Part shown: in pieces, positions 1 through 8,680 of the stretch
How the letters are laid out: each line of letters begins with the position of its first letter
How positions within the stretch are numbered: the first letter of the stretch is position 1
Source: Candidatus Methylomirabilota bacterium
GTDB lineage: Bacteria; Methylomirabilota; Methylomirabilia; Rokubacteriales; CSP1-6
Length of the DNA: 45,165 bases
Assembly: GCA_035936835.1 (NCBI GenBank)
Contig: DASYVT010000017.1
Span: 1 to 45,165, forward strand
Direction of reading: 5' to 3'
Made by a program: the position numbers and the translations under genes
The notes under the pieces: generated by a model
Told to the model about the DNA's origin: nothing
The model's database searches: none
Seen by the model: only the letters and a program-made list of their open reading frames with translations

Positions 1-1446
1 GGCGAACATGGGCCGGTAGCGCACCGGCTGGGGTGTCGGGATCGAGGCGCTGGGATCGCCCATGGCCGCCGTCACGATGAAGCCGCTCTTCAGGACGAGC
101 TCGGGCTTGACGCCGAAGAAGGCCGGCTTCCAGATGACGAGATCGGCCAGCTTGCCCGCCTCGATCGAGCCCACCTCGTGCGCGATGCCGTGCGAGATGG
201 CCGGGTTGATCGTGTACTTGGCGACGTAGCGCTTGGCGCGGACGTTGTCGTTCCTGCCGTCGCCCGGCAGAGCGCCTCGCTGCTTCTTCATCTTGTCCGC
301 CGTCTGCCAGGTGCGCGTGATCACCTCCGCGATGCGTCCCATGGCCTGCGAGTCCGAGGAGAGCATGCTGATCGCGCCCAGGTCGTGGAGCACGTCCTCC
401 GCGGCGATCGTCTCCGCGCGGATCCGGGACTCCGCGAAGGCCAGGTCCTCCGGGATCTTGGGATCGAGATGGTGGCATACCATGAGCATGTCGAGATGCT
501 CGTCCATGGTGTTGACCGTGAACGGCATGGTCGGGTTGGTCGAGGACGGGAGACAGTTGGGCTCGCCGCAGACCTTGATGATGTCGGGCGCGTGCCCGCC
601 TCCTGCGCCTTCCGTATGATACGTGTGGATGGTCCGGCCCTTGAAGGCCTTGATCGAGTCCTCGACGAAGCCCGCCTCGTTCAGGGTGTCCGTGTGTATG
701 GCGACCTGCACGTCCATCTCCTCGGCCACGGAGAGGCAGGCGTCGATGGCGGCTGGAGTGGTCCCCCAGTCCTCGTGGAGCTTGAGCCCGATGGCGCCCG
801 CGGCCACCTGCTCCCGAAGCGGGTCGAACCTGGAGGCATTTCCTTTCCCAAGGAAGCCGAGGTTGATCGGCAGGCCGTCCGAGGCCTCGAGCATCCGGTG
901 AATGTTCCACGCCCCAGCGGAGCAGGTCGTGGCGTTGGTGCCGGTCGCGGGGCCCGTGCCGCCGCCGATGAGAGTCGTCAGCCCGGCCGAGAGCGCCTCG
1001 TCGACGAGCTGAGGGCAGATGAAGTGGATGTGGCTGTCGATGCCGCCCGCAGTGACGATGCGTCCTTCGCCCGCGATGACCTCCGTCGAGGCGCCGACGA
1101 TCATGCCGGGCGTGACGCCGGCCTGGATGTCGGGGTTGCCGGCCTTGCCCACGCCGACGATGCGCCCTCCGCGGATCCCGATGTCTCCTTTGACGATTCC
1201 CCAGTGGTCGAGGACGAGGGCGTTGGTGATGACGAGGTCGAGGACTCCATCCGCGGCGGTGGCGCGCGCCGACTGGCCCATGCCGTCGCGGATGACCTTG
1301 CCGCCGCCGAACTTGATCTCGTCGCCGTAGACCGTGAAGTCCTTTTCGACCTCGATGAGGATGTCCGTGTCCGCGAGCCTGACGCGGTCACCCACGGTCG
1401 GACCGTAGAGGTCCGCGTACTGCCGCCGGGGCAGCCGGAGACTCAT
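1..1446 (-). CDS. ureC: urease alpha subunit (partial, C-terminus outside window)
   Basis: Catalytic subunit of urease, which hydrolyses urea to ammonia and carbamate at a di-nickel centre. About 482 of the usual ~570 residues are present; the gene runs off the left edge. The metal ligands and active-site residues are visible: the HIHF pair, the lysine in GLKLHEDWG that becomes carbamylated, [21 protein letters not shown], the flap histidine in MVCHHLD and the aspartate in SSDSQAMGR. The start ATG lies 4 bp after the ureB stop, so it is the last visible gene of the urtABCDE-ureABC run. Accessory genes (ureDEFG) are not in the window and would be expected beyond the left edge. Active-site residues are complete, so it should be functional. 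Confidence 0.97.
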   Translation of the reverse strand, partial: MSLRLPRRQYADLYGPTVGDRVRLADTDILIEVEKDFTVYGDEIKFGGGKVIRDGMGQSARATAADGVLDLVITNALVLDHWGIVKGDIGIRGGRIVGVGKAGNPDIQAGVTPGMIVGASTEVIAGEGRIVTAGGIDSHIHFICPQLVDEALSAGLTTLIGGGTGPATGTNATTCSAGAWNIHRMLEASDGLPINLGFLGKGNASRFDPLREQVAAGAIGLKLHEDWGTTPAAIDACLSVAEEMDVQVAIHTDTLNEAGFVEDSIKAFKGRTIHTYHTEGAGGGHAPDIIKVCGEPNCLPSSTNPTMPFTVNTMDEHLDMLMVCHHLDPKIPEDLAFAESRIRAETIAAEDVLHDLGAISMLSSDSQAMGRIAEVITRTWQTADKMKKQRGALPGDGRNDNVRAKRYVAKYTINPAISHGIAHEVGSIEAGKLADLVIWKPAFFGVKPELVLKSGFIVTAAMGDPSASIPTPQPVRYRPMFA

Positions 1447-1450
1447 GGCC

Positions 1451-1816
1451 TCACGCCCCCTGGAAGCCGGCCTGGGCGGCCTTCTTCACCGCGGCGTCTC
1501 GGCGCGCCGCGTCCACCCTGCCGTCGGCTAGCGCGTTGAGCCCGTGGACCTCCCGCGCGCCCGCCAGCTCCACGAGCGTCACCGCTTTCTCATCACCCGG
1601 CTCGAATCGGACGGCGGTGCCAGCGGGCACGTTGAGCCTCATGCCCCAGGCCTTCGCCCGCTCGAAGCGAAGCGCGCGGTTGGCTTCGAAGAAGTGAAAG
1701 TGCGAGCCGACCTGGATGGGCCGGTCTCCCGTGTTTGACACTGTCAGCTCGACGGTGTGCCGGCCCGCATTCGCCTCGATGTCGCCGTCGCCGAGGATGT
1801 ACTCGCCTGGGATCAT
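1451..1816 (-). CDS. ureB: urease beta subunit
   Basis: Small structural subunit of urease, 121 residues, typical for the separate beta chain of three-subunit bacterial ureases. It opens with MIPGEY and has the family signature [17 protein letters not shown] followed by the RFEPGD segment. It stabilises the trimer and the flap over the active site in UreC. The start lies 10 bp downstream of ureA and its stop 4 bp before ureC, so all three urease genes are co-transcribed. The last ~20 residues, rich in Ala and basic residues, are a tail of variable length in this family. Confidence 0.96.
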   Translation of the reverse strand: MIPGEYILGDGDIEANAGRHTVELTVSNTGDRPIQVGSHFHFFEANRALRFERAKAWGMRLNVPAGTAVRFEPGDEKAVTLVELAGAREVHGLNALADGRVDAARRDAAVKKAAQAGFQGA

Positions 1817-1826
1817 TTCTACCCCG

Positions 1827-2129
1827 TCATCGGATGGGATGGTGGATCGTGACCAGCTTCGTGCCGTCGGGGAAGGTGCCCTCGACCTGCACCTCCTCGA
1901 GCATCTCCGGCACGCCGTCCATGACGTCGTCCCGCTTGAGGACGGTGATGCCGAAGGCCATGAGCTCGGACACGCTCCTTCCGTCGCGGACGCCTTCGAG
2001 CACCTCGGCGGTGATGAGGGCCAGCGCCTCGGGGTAGTTCAGCTTGAGACCGCGGCCCCGCCGCCTGCGCGCCACCTCGGCGGCGGTGAAGATCAGCAGC
2101 TTGTCCTGCTCTCGGGGGGTCAGGTGCAT
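1827..2129 (-). CDS. ureA: urease gamma subunit
   Basis: Smallest urease subunit, exactly 100 residues as is usual. The opening [20 protein letters not shown] and the segments [19 protein letters not shown] and HHPI near the C-terminus are characteristic. It packs with UreB around UreC in the cytoplasmic (UreABC)3 complex. The start ATG follows the urtE stop by 17 bp, so urease is directly linked to the urea importer: the same transcript supplies uptake and hydrolysis. No separate promoter is visible in the short gap. Confidence 0.97.
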   Translation of the reverse strand: MHLTPREQDKLLIFTAAEVARRRRGRGLKLNYPEALALITAEVLEGVRDGRSVSELMAFGITVLKRDDVMDGVPEMLEEVQVEGTFPDGTKLVTIHHPIR

Positions 2130-2146
2130 GGCCGGATGATCTTACG

Positions 2147-2857
2147 TCAAACGGTCAGGTGCTGTCTTACCACATCATGGCGCAGCTCGGAGGTCGAACC
2201 GCTTGCGACGATGGCGCCCTTGCGCATGATGGCGTAGGAGCCGGCCAGACGCCAGGCGAACTCGAGGTACTGCTCGACCAGGAGGACGGCGATGCCGCGC
2301 TCCTTGATGCGCTGGATGGCATCTTCGATCTGGAGTATCACGTTCGGCTGGATGCCCTCGGTCGGCTCGTCCATGAGAAGGAGCTTCGGCCGCGCCAGGA
2401 GGACCCGCGCAATCGCCAACTGCTGCTGCTCCCCGCCCGACAGCACGCCGCCCTTGCGGGAGAGAAGCTGCTTGAGCTTCGGGAACAGGTCGAACACCTG
2501 CTCGATATCGGCCTGCGCGAGCCTGCCGTTGCCCGCCGACTTGGGCCGCCCGAGAAAGCCGACCCGCAGGTTCTCCGCCACGGTCAGGTTCGGGAAGATC
2601 TCACGTCCCTGCGGCACGTAGCCGATGCCGCAGGCCGCCCGCTCCTCCGGCCGGAGGCGTGCGAGGTCCGTGCCGTCGAAGACGATGCGCCCCGAGCGAG
2701 CCGGCAGGAGCCCCATGATGCTCTTGAGCAGGGTCGTCTTGCCGACGCCGTTCCGGCCCATCAGGCACACGACCCCGCCCGCGGGCACGTGGAGCGAGAC
2801 GTCCCAGAGCACCTGGCTCTCGCCGTAGGCGACGTCGAGGCCCCCAATCTCAAGCAT
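2147..2857 (-). CDS. urtE: urea ABC transporter ATP-binding protein UrtE
   Basis: One of the two cytoplasmic ATPases of the high-affinity urea importer (HAAT/branched-chain amino acid type). Walker A is GRNGVGKTT, the ABC signature LSGGEQQQLAIARVL and Walker B LLLMDEP; the C-terminal part is short, as in LivF/UrtE. I take the ATG at 2857, giving 236 residues starting MLEIGGL, because GAGG lies 6 bases before it. A TTG at 2869 that overlaps the urtD stop would add four residues. It lies between urtD and ureA in the same operon. Confidence 0.95.
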   Translation of the reverse strand: MLEIGGLDVAYGESQVLWDVSLHVPAGGVVCLMGRNGVGKTTLLKSIMGLLPARSGRIVFDGTDLARLRPEERAACGIGYVPQGREIFPNLTVAENLRVGFLGRPKSAGNGRLAQADIEQVFDLFPKLKQLLSRKGGVLSGGEQQQLAIARVLLARPKLLLMDEPTEGIQPNVILQIEDAIQRIKERGIAVLLVEQYLEFAWRLAGSYAIMRKGAIVASGSTSELRHDVVRQHLTV

Positions 2858-2865
2858 GGGAGACC

Positions 2866-3645
2866 TCAAGCATCGGCGTCGCGGCTCCGTCCCAAGTAGA
2901 CCTCCATCACACGCTCGTCACTCTGGATCTTGTCCACCGGCCCCTCGCACAGCACCCCGCCCTCGTGAAGCACCGTGACCGTGCGCGCGATCCGGCGGAC
3001 GAACTCCATGTCGTGCTCGATGACGAGGACCGCCCTTTCCTCTGCGACTCCCTGCAGCAGCCGCCCGGTCTTCTCGGTCTCCTCGTCGGTCATGCCGGCG
3101 ACGGGCTCGTCCACGAGAAGGAGCTCCGCGTCCTGGACCATGACCATACCGATCTCGAGCCACTGCTTCTCCCCGTGGGAGAGCCCGCCGGCCCGGTCCC
3201 CCGCCTGACCGAGGAGCCCGATGCTGTCGAGGGTGGCGTCGATCCGTTCCCGCTGCTCCCCGCTGAGCCGAGCCTTGAGCGTGGGGAACACGCCCTTGCT
3301 CGAGCGCGCGAGCGCCAGCTCGAGGTTCTCCCTCACCGTGAGGTTGGCGAAGATGGACGGCGTCTGGAACTTTCGCCCGATGCCAAGCCCCGCGATCTCG
3401 TTCTCCCGCCGTCCGACCAGGTCGATGTTGCGGCCGAAGATCACGCGCCCCGCGCTCGGCTGGACCTTGCCCGAGATGACGTCGAGGAGCGTCGTCTTGC
3501 CGGCCCCGTTGGGCCCGATGACGACCCGCAGCTCCTTGTAGTCCATGTAGAAGTTGAGCCCATTGAGCGCCTTGAAGCCGTCGAAGTCGACGGTGACGTC
3601 CTCGAGGTAGATGATCGAGCCTCTCGGCGAGGCGCCCACGGTCAT
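2866..3645 (-). CDS. urtD: urea ABC transporter ATP-binding protein UrtD
   Basis: Second ATPase of the urea importer, LivG-like. Walker A GPNGAGKTT, signature LSHGEKQWLEIGM and Walker B ELLLVDEP are all present; the SHGEKQWLEI variant is characteristic of UrtD. Start choice: the ATG at 3645 gives 259 residues with a typical short leader before IYLEDVTVDFDGFKALN. A TTG at 3699, only 4 bp after urtC, would give 277 residues but has no ribosome-binding site. The stop lies 8 bp before the urtE ATG, so translation is tightly linked. Confidence 0.94.
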   Translation of the reverse strand: MTVGASPRGSIIYLEDVTVDFDGFKALNGLNFYMDYKELRVVIGPNGAGKTTLLDVISGKVQPSAGRVIFGRNIDLVGRRENEIAGLGIGRKFQTPSIFANLTVRENLELALARSSKGVFPTLKARLSGEQRERIDATLDSIGLLGQAGDRAGGLSHGEKQWLEIGMVMVQDAELLLVDEPVAGMTDEETEKTGRLLQGVAEERAVLVIEHDMEFVRRIARTVTVLHEGGVLCEGPVDKIQSDERVMEVYLGRSRDADA

Positions 3646-3703
3646 GCGAGCTGCCCTGGTGTGAATGACGTCGCGCTGCAGCAGGGCCTCTTCGCGCAAG
3701 CGC

Positions 3704-4837
3704 TCATCGGGGCGTCACCTCTACGGCCTTGGCCTTTTCACTCCGGGCCGGCGCGGGCTCGGGCGTCTTGGCCGCGCCGAAGCGCGCCATCAGCTTTTGC
3801 GCCGTCCCCACGATGCCGTCGGGGACAAAGAGGACGACGGCCACGAACATCCCGCCCAGCACGAGGATCCAGAGATCCGGGTAGTGCGTCGTCAGGATGC
3901 TCTGGAGCCAGTTGACGCCGAAGGCCCCGACGACCGGCCCGATGAGCGTTCCCCGCCCGCCCACCGCGACCCAGATGATCATCTCGATGGACGGCAGCAC
4001 CCCGATCCTGGCGGGCGTGATGATGCCGACCTGCCCGACGTACAGCGCGCCCGCCACGCCCGCGAGAGCCGCCGACACGGTGAAGACGAAGAGCTTGAAC
4101 GCCGCCGGAGAATACCCGCAGAAGAGCACGCGCGTCTCGCTGTCGCGGATGGCGACCAGGACCCTGCCCGCCGGAGAGCGCACGATCCACCGGCAGAGCA
4201 GGTACGCGCCGCAGAGGCACAGGGCGGTGACGACGTAGAGCCCGCGCTGGGTGCTCGCCTCATTGAGCGGAAACCCGAACATGGTCTTGAAGCCGGAGAG
4301 GCCGTTGGTGCCGCCGAGGTTCATCGCGTTGCGGTTGAACGTGAGCCAGGCGCAGAGCGCCAGCGCCTGGGTGATGATCGAGAAGTAGACGCCCCGGATC
4401 CGGCTCCTGAAGGTGAGAAAACCGAAAACCGCTGCAACGATGCCGGGAACGAGCACCACGGCCAGCAGGGTGAACAGGGCGCTGTAGAAGGGCCTCCAGA
4501 ACAGCGGCAGCTCCGTCACGCGGTTCCAGACCATGAAGTCCGGCAGCACGTTCTGGTACACGCCCTTGGCCCCGATCTCGAGCATGAGGTGCATGCCCAT
4601 GGCGTAGGCGCCGAGACCGAAGAAGACGCCGTGGCCGAGCGAGAGCACGCCCGCATAGCCCCAGATTAAATCGATCCCCAGTGCCAAGATGGCGTAGGTC
4701 AGGTACTTGCCGAAGAGGTTCAGCGTAAAGTTGGAGACTCCGAACGGCGAGCCCTGTGGCAGCGCGTTCAGCGCTGGCAGCACCACGACGAGGAGGACGG
4801 CCGCGGCGAGGAACGCCCAGCGCTCACGAGTCTGCAT
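3704..4837 (-). CDS. urtC: urea ABC transporter permease UrtC
   Basis: LivM-type inner-membrane permease of the urea importer, 377 residues with about ten hydrophobic segments. The family stretches LIWGYAGVLSLGHGVFFGLGAYAMGMHLM and, later, GGRGTLIGPVVGAFGVNWL are clear. It forms the transmembrane channel with UrtB. Its start overlaps the end of urtB by 14 bp. The C-terminal ~25 residues are charged and proline/alanine rich and should lie in the cytoplasm. No internal defects are seen. Confidence 0.95.
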   Translation of the reverse strand: MQTRERWAFLAAAVLLVVVLPALNALPQGSPFGVSNFTLNLFGKYLTYAILALGIDLIWGYAGVLSLGHGVFFGLGAYAMGMHLMLEIGAKGVYQNVLPDFMVWNRVTELPLFWRPFYSALFTLLAVVLVPGIVAAVFGFLTFRSRIRGVYFSIITQALALCAWLTFNRNAMNLGGTNGLSGFKTMFGFPLNEASTQRGLYVVTALCLCGAYLLCRWIVRSPAGRVLVAIRDSETRVLFCGYSPAAFKLFVFTVSAALAGVAGALYVGQVGIITPARIGVLPSIEMIIWVAVGGRGTLIGPVVGAFGVNWLQSILTTHYPDLWILVLGGMFVAVVLFVPDGIVGTAQKLMARFGAAKTPEPAPARSEKAKAVEVTPR

Positions 4838-6512
4838 AGCGTCCCTTCGCCGCGAAAAGCCCGGACGGACGCCGCTGGATGAACAGGATCACGACCACGA
4901 GGATCGCGACCTTTCCGAACACGGCGCCGAGGCCCGGCTCGATGATCTTGTTGAGCCCGCCAATGCCGAGCGCGGCCAGGATGGTCCCGAGGAGCTTGCC
5001 GACGCCCCCCGTCACGACCACCATGAAGGAGTCGACGATGTAGTTCTGCCCGAGCTCCGGCCCCACGTTGCCGATCTGGGTCAGCGCGCAGCCGGCGATA
5101 CCGGCCAGCCCCGCGCCCAGGGCGAACGTGAGGGCGTCCACGCGGCGGGAGCGGACGCCGAGGCAGGCCGCCATCCCGCGATTCTGCGTCACCGCGCGGA
5201 CCCGCAGACCCGCGTCGGTCTTGAAGAGCAGAAGATACATCCCGGCCACGGCGACCGTCGCCAGCCCGATGATGAAGAGCCTGTTGTAGGGCAGCTGGAT
5301 TCCGACCATCACCGGCACGCCGCCTGAAAGCCACGTGGGCGAGATCACGTCCACGTTCGCCGCGCCGAACCAGAGGCGCAGCCCCTGCTGGATCATGAGG
5401 CTGATGCCCCAGGTCAGCAGCAGGGTCTCGAGCGGCCGGCCGTAGAGGAACCGGATCACGCCGCGCTCGAGGGCAAAGCCGGCCGCGCCCGCCACGAGGA
5501 ACGACAGTGGGAGCGCCACGAGGAAGTAGTACCCGAAGATTCCCGGAGCGTGCCCCTGGAACCACCCCTGCGTCACGTAGGTGGCGTAGGCGCCGAGCGC
5601 CATCAGCTCGCCATGCGCCATGTTGATGACGCCCATCAGGCCGAAGATGATGGCGAGGCCGAGAGCCATCAGGAGCAGGATAGAGGACAGCGACACCCCC
5701 TGGAACATGACCTGGATCGCCTGGGTCAGGAGCGTCCAGCGCTCGACCCGCTTGACGGCTTCCGCCGAGGCCTGCTTGAGCGCGGGCGGCGTGCCGGGGG
5801 CATCCGCTATCTCGCGAAGCCGATCGAGGGCGTCGCCGCTGCCGAGAGCGCCTAGCCTGGTGGCGGCGTTGACCCGCTCGGCGGGTGAGCCCGACTTCAG
5901 GTGGATGAGGGCAATCGCTTCCTCGATCGCGTAGCGCACCCACCTGTCCTTCTCTTTCGCGAGGGCCTCGGTCAGCGTCGGCAGCGCGCCGGGATCGCCG
6001 CCATTGCCCATCTTCACGGCGGCGGCCTGCCGGACGGTCCAGTCCGGGTCGGCCAGCTGCGTCGTTCCCGAGAACGCATCGATCAGCGGCCGGAGGACGA
6101 GGCGCAGGCTCCGCCCCGTCGCGACCTCTGCGAGCTTGGAGAGATCGGCGAGAAGCGGCTTGCCGTCGGCACTCCGAATCGGCTCGCGGCCGTAGGCGGT
6201 GAAGATCGGGACCAGGGTCTTGTCGCCCTCGTTGACCTTGTCCCCGACGATGACGGTCTCCCTCTTACCTCCCGGCAGCGAGCGGACATAGACGCTGCCT
6301 TCGCGAAGAGCTTCCAGCAGCGGCAGGAGCTTGCGGTCGCCGGTCTTGCCGAGAGCGACCGCCGCCGCCTCTTGCACGGCAGCGTCGCTCGAGGCGACCG
6401 CGGCGATGGCTTTGACGATCTCCGGCGCCGGTGACGGAGCCGCACCCTGCGCCGCTGCCGGGACAGTGAGCCCCGGCAGCAGCGCGAGCGCCAACAGCAG
6501 ACGCGTGATCAC
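4824..6512 (-). CDS. urtB: urea ABC transporter permease UrtB
   Basis: LivH-type permease of the urea importer. From the GTG at 6512 it is 562 residues: a signal-like hydrophobic start (LLLALALLPGLTVPAAAQ), an extracytoplasmic region of about 230 residues with repeated helical segments, then the membrane permease domain beginning near GVSLSSILLLMALGLAIIFGLM. A long N-terminal domain is normal for UrtB in several phyla. The frame stays open far upstream through urtA, but that part reads urtA out of frame, so the longer start is rejected. The GTG lies 8 bp after the urtA stop and is preceded by AAGAAGG. Confidence 0.93.
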   Translation of the reverse strand: MITRLLLALALLPGLTVPAAAQGAAPSPAPEIVKAIAAVASSDAAVQEAAAVALGKTGDRKLLPLLEALREGSVYVRSLPGGKRETVIVGDKVNEGDKTLVPIFTAYGREPIRSADGKPLLADLSKLAEVATGRSLRLVLRPLIDAFSGTTQLADPDWTVRQAAAVKMGNGGDPGALPTLTEALAKEKDRWVRYAIEEAIALIHLKSGSPAERVNAATRLGALGSGDALDRLREIADAPGTPPALKQASAEAVKRVERWTLLTQAIQVMFQGVSLSSILLLMALGLAIIFGLMGVINMAHGELMALGAYATYVTQGWFQGHAPGIFGYYFLVALPLSFLVAGAAGFALERGVIRFLYGRPLETLLLTWGISLMIQQGLRLWFGAANVDVISPTWLSGGVPVMVGIQLPYNRLFIIGLATVAVAGMYLLLFKTDAGLRVRAVTQNRGMAACLGVRSRRVDALTFALGAGLAGIAGCALTQIGNVGPELGQNYIVDSFMVVVTGGVGKLLGTILAALGIGGLNKIIEPGLGAVFGKVAILVVVILFIQRRPSGLFAAKGRYADS

Positions 6513-6520
6513 GTAAGTGG

Positions 6521-7819
6521 CTAGGCCTTCTTCTGGTACGTACCCTTCTGGTTGACCCAGTCGCAGCCCTTGTCGGGGCTCGTGTACTTGCTCCACGGCT
6601 CGGCCCTGACCAGGCCCTTCGAGCGCGAGACGACCTTGAACTGGCCGTCCTTGAGGATGTCGCCGATCAGCACCGGCTTGTAGGTGTGGTGGTTGACCTC
6701 GTCCATCTTGATCTGCCCGCCCGGCGCCAGGAAGGTTTGGCCGTAGACGGCCTTGCGGACCGCCGCCACGTCGAACGACTTGGCCTTCTCGACGGCCTGC
6801 TTCCAGATGTAGACGCCGAAGTAGGCCGCCTCCATCGGGTCGTCCGTGACGCGCTTGGACCCGCCGGGCAGCTTGTTCTTCTCGCAGTAGTTCTTGAACG
6901 CCTGGATGAACTTCTTGTTCTGCGGTGTGTCGACCGACTGGTAGTAGTTCCAGGCCGCGAGATGGCCGACCAGCGCGGAGGTGTCCATACCGCGCAGCTC
7001 GTCCTCGGCCACGCTGAAGGCCATGATCGGCGCGGTCTCGGAGCGCAGGCCCTGGTTGGAGAACTCCTTGTAGAAGGGCACGTTGCTGTCGCCGTTGATC
7101 GTCGAGAGCACCGTGGCTCCGCCGCCGGAGGCGAAGCGTTTGATCTTGCCGACGATGGTCTGGTAGTCCTGGTGATTGAACGGCGTGTACTCCTCGGCGA
7201 TATTGTCCGCCGGCACGCCCTTCGCGAGCAGGAACGCGCGCAGGATCTTGTTGGCCGTGCGCGGGAAAACGTAGTCGGTGCCGAGCAGGTAGAACTTCTT
7301 GTACCCGCCGCCCTCCTTCGACATCAGGTACTCGGCCGCCGGGATCAGCTGCTGGTTCGGCGTGGCCCCGGTGTAGAAGACGGCCTTCGAGCACTCCTCG
7401 CCCTCGTACTGCACGGGGTAGAAGAGCAGGCCTTCGTTGTTCTCGAACACGGGCAGCACCGACTTCCGGCTGACCGAGGTCCAGCAGCCGAACGTGACCG
7501 CCACCTTGTCCTGGAGGAGCAGCTGCTTCGCCTTTTCGGCGAAGAGGTCCCAGTTCGAGGCTGGGTCCACGACCACGGGCTCGATCTTCTTGCCCAGGAC
7601 CCCGCCCTTAGCGTTGATCTCCTCGAACGCCATCATGCAGACGTCACGGAGCGACACTTCGCTGATCGCCATGGTGCCGGAGAGTGAGTGGAGAACGCCC
7701 ACCTTGACCGTGCCGCCGCCCTGGGCGCGGAGGACGGAAGGAAAGCCGATCCCCGCAGCCGCGCCGAGGCCGGCGGCCGCGGTCGTCTTGAGGAAGTCCC
7801 TGCGCGAGAAGTCTTGCAT
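6521..7819 (-). CDS. urtA: urea ABC transporter substrate-binding protein UrtA
   Basis: Periplasmic urea-binding protein, 432 residues, of the type-1 periplasmic-binding fold family that also contains the amide sensor AmiC. It begins MQDFSRRDFLKTTAAAG, a twin-arginine (Tat) export signal, followed by VKVGVLHSLSGTMAISE, the classic UrtA opening. The ATG at 7819 is fixed by AAGGAGA at good spacing; the upstream in-frame extension is leader sequence. It is the first gene of urtABCDE-ureABC. A sigma-54 promoter at 7937-7952 gives a leader of about 105 bases that can form hexaloop hairpins, and a tandem operator lies further upstream. Confidence 0.96.
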   Translation of the reverse strand: MQDFSRRDFLKTTAAAGLGAAAGIGFPSVLRAQGGGTVKVGVLHSLSGTMAISEVSLRDVCMMAFEEINAKGGVLGKKIEPVVVDPASNWDLFAEKAKQLLLQDKVAVTFGCWTSVSRKSVLPVFENNEGLLFYPVQYEGEECSKAVFYTGATPNQQLIPAAEYLMSKEGGGYKKFYLLGTDYVFPRTANKILRAFLLAKGVPADNIAEEYTPFNHQDYQTIVGKIKRFASGGGATVLSTINGDSNVPFYKEFSNQGLRSETAPIMAFSVAEDELRGMDTSALVGHLAAWNYYQSVDTPQNKKFIQAFKNYCEKNKLPGGSKRVTDDPMEAAYFGVYIWKQAVEKAKSFDVAAVRKAVYGQTFLAPGGQIKMDEVNHHTYKPVLIGDILKDGQFKVVSRSKGLVRAEPWSKYTSPDKGCDWVNQKGTYQKKA

Positions 7820-7852
7820 GTCCGTCTCCTTCTGACTTCGGGGTGAGTGGTT

Positions 7853-7918
7853 GGGCCCTTCATCGGGCCCTGTCCATTGGGAGAACCGGCGCTCGGCCTC
7901 AGACCCCGCTGTCTCGGC
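7853..7918 (-). promoter_or_regulatory. candidate ANTAR-type two-hairpin leader of urtA
   Basis: Within the predicted urtA leader, read on the minus strand, a first hairpin (7918-7896) has stem AGAC/GTCT extended by GCC/GGC across a small internal loop and a six-base loop AGCGGG. A second (7870-7853) has stem GGGCCC/GGGCCC and six-base loop GATGAA. ANTAR proteins are known to bind paired hairpins whose hexaloops carry A at position 1 and G at position 4. The first loop fits both positions and the second only G4. No clear U-tract follows, so the mechanism at this site is uncertain. Confidence 0.45.
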
Positions 7919-7936
7919 GCGCCGCGCTTCTGGGAC

Positions 7937-7952
7937 AGCAAGCGCCATGCCC
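7937..7952 (-). promoter_or_regulatory. sigma-54 (-24/-12) promoter of urtA
   Basis: On the minus strand the site reads GGGCATGGCGCTTGCT, against the RpoN consensus TGGCACGRNNNTTGCW. GG and GC are 10 bases apart and the TTGCT -12 block is perfect. The expected start of transcription is near 7926, about 105 bases before the urtA ATG. The paired CTGCC-N9-GGCAG operator starts 78 bp upstream, a usual activator distance. Confidence 0.75.
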
Positions 7953-8014
7953 GGGAGGGCCGTCAGTATTTCTCAACAATTACGGCTAAACACACGCCGG
8001 ATATGACGAGGCCG

Positions 8015-8062
8015 CTGCCTACTTGGTAGGCAGCGGCCAGGTTCTGCCTCAGAAAACGGCAA
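8015..8062. promoter_or_regulatory. tandem CTGCC-N9-GGCAG operator upstream of urtA
   Basis: Two dyads lie at 8015-8033 (CTGCC-N9-GGCAG) and 8044-8062 (CTGCC-N9-GGCAA), 29 bp apart start to start. The same pair with the same 29 bp step lies upstream of glnK at 12342-12389. The first dyad is embedded in a longer perfect 13 bp inverted repeat (8010-8038, 3-base loop), which might also end transcription of the ANTAR gene whose stop is 3 bp away. I read it as the enhancer of an NtrC-type activator, most simply the one at 12971-14326. It differs from the textbook NtrC site. Confidence 0.65.
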
Positions 8063-8064
8063 CG

Positions 8065-8667
8065 CTAGCGTGCGGGGCGGAGTGGACCCATCCCGTCCGT
8101 GAGCAGGAGGGCCTGGGCGACCTCGGCCATAGTCCTCCTGGTATCCATGGCCGTCTTCTGGATGCGCCGGAAGGCTTCCGGCTCGCTCATCCCGAGCCGG
8201 GTCATGAGGAGCCCCTTCGCGCGGTCCACTAGCTTGCGCGATTCAAGCTTCCGCCTGAGCGCTTCGTTCTCCAATCGCGCGGCCTCGAGATCGCGGAAGC
8301 GGGAGACCGCCACGTCGAGGGCCGGCGCCAGCTCCGCCGGTCTGAGCGGCTTGACGAGGAACGCCAGGACCCCGGCGTGGACGGCGCGCGCCGCGACGTC
8401 GGGATCGGCATGGCTGGTCAGGAGAACGATGGGGCACGGGAGGGCCGCCATCACCTGACGGGCCGCCTCGACGCCGTCGCCGTCCGGCAGCCCGACCGCG
8501 AGCAGCAGGACGTCGGGGCGGTGCTTGTCCACGAGCCGCACGGCATCCTCAACGCGGCTGCCATTCCCCACGACGGTACCCCCCTGGGAGCCGACGGCCT
8601 CAGCCACGACCGCCCGGGACGGGGCGTGATCATCGATGATCAGGACTCTCCATCGTTGGGTTTTCAT
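8065..8667 (-). CDS. ANTAR-domain response regulator (AmiR/NasT-like) with altered receiver
   Basis: Predicted RNA-binding antiterminator of 200 residues. Residues 1-120 form a receiver fold with the acidic pair D12-D13, T84 and K106, but the phosphoacceptor position in PDVLLLAVGLPDGDG is alanine (A57). A coiled coil follows (about 118-145), then the ANTAR domain with the hallmark AKGLLM, EAFRRIQKTAM and EVAQALL. The start is the ATG at 8667; an upstream extension has no support. It lies between urtA and glnA on the same strand, with its own sigma-54 promoter. Loss of the phosphate site recalls Pseudomonas AmiR, which is controlled by a partner protein, not by phosphorylation. Likely targets are the hexaloop hairpins before glnA and urtA. 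Confidence 0.9.
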   Translation of the reverse strand: MKTQRWRVLIIDDHAPSRAVVAEAVGSQGGTVVGNGSRVEDAVRLVDKHRPDVLLLAVGLPDGDGVEAARQVMAALPCPIVLLTSHADPDVAARAVHAGVLAFLVKPLRPAELAPALDVAVSRFRDLEAARLENEALRRKLESRKLVDRAKGLLMTRLGMSEPEAFRRIQKTAMDTRRTMAEVAQALLLTDGMGPLRPAR

Positions 8668-8680
8668 GCATCCGTGCAGG

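Noticed and set aside
178-1539. Long open frame opposite ureC
   Set aside because: It reads antisense to a clear urease alpha subunit; its protein is low-complexity and matches nothing. Many similar antisense frames across the window have the same cause (very high GC).
6513-7394. N-terminal extension of urtB by some 290 codons
   Set aside because: The frame lies wholly inside urtA in another phase, and the real protein begins with a signal-like segment at the GTG at 6512.
8010-8062. Riboswitch or leader RNA of urtA
   Set aside because: The sequence lies upstream of the sigma-54 promoter at 7937-7952, so it would not be in that transcript. The conserved part is DNA half-sites with fixed spacing, as upstream of glnK. 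A terminator role for the 13 bp hairpin remains possible.
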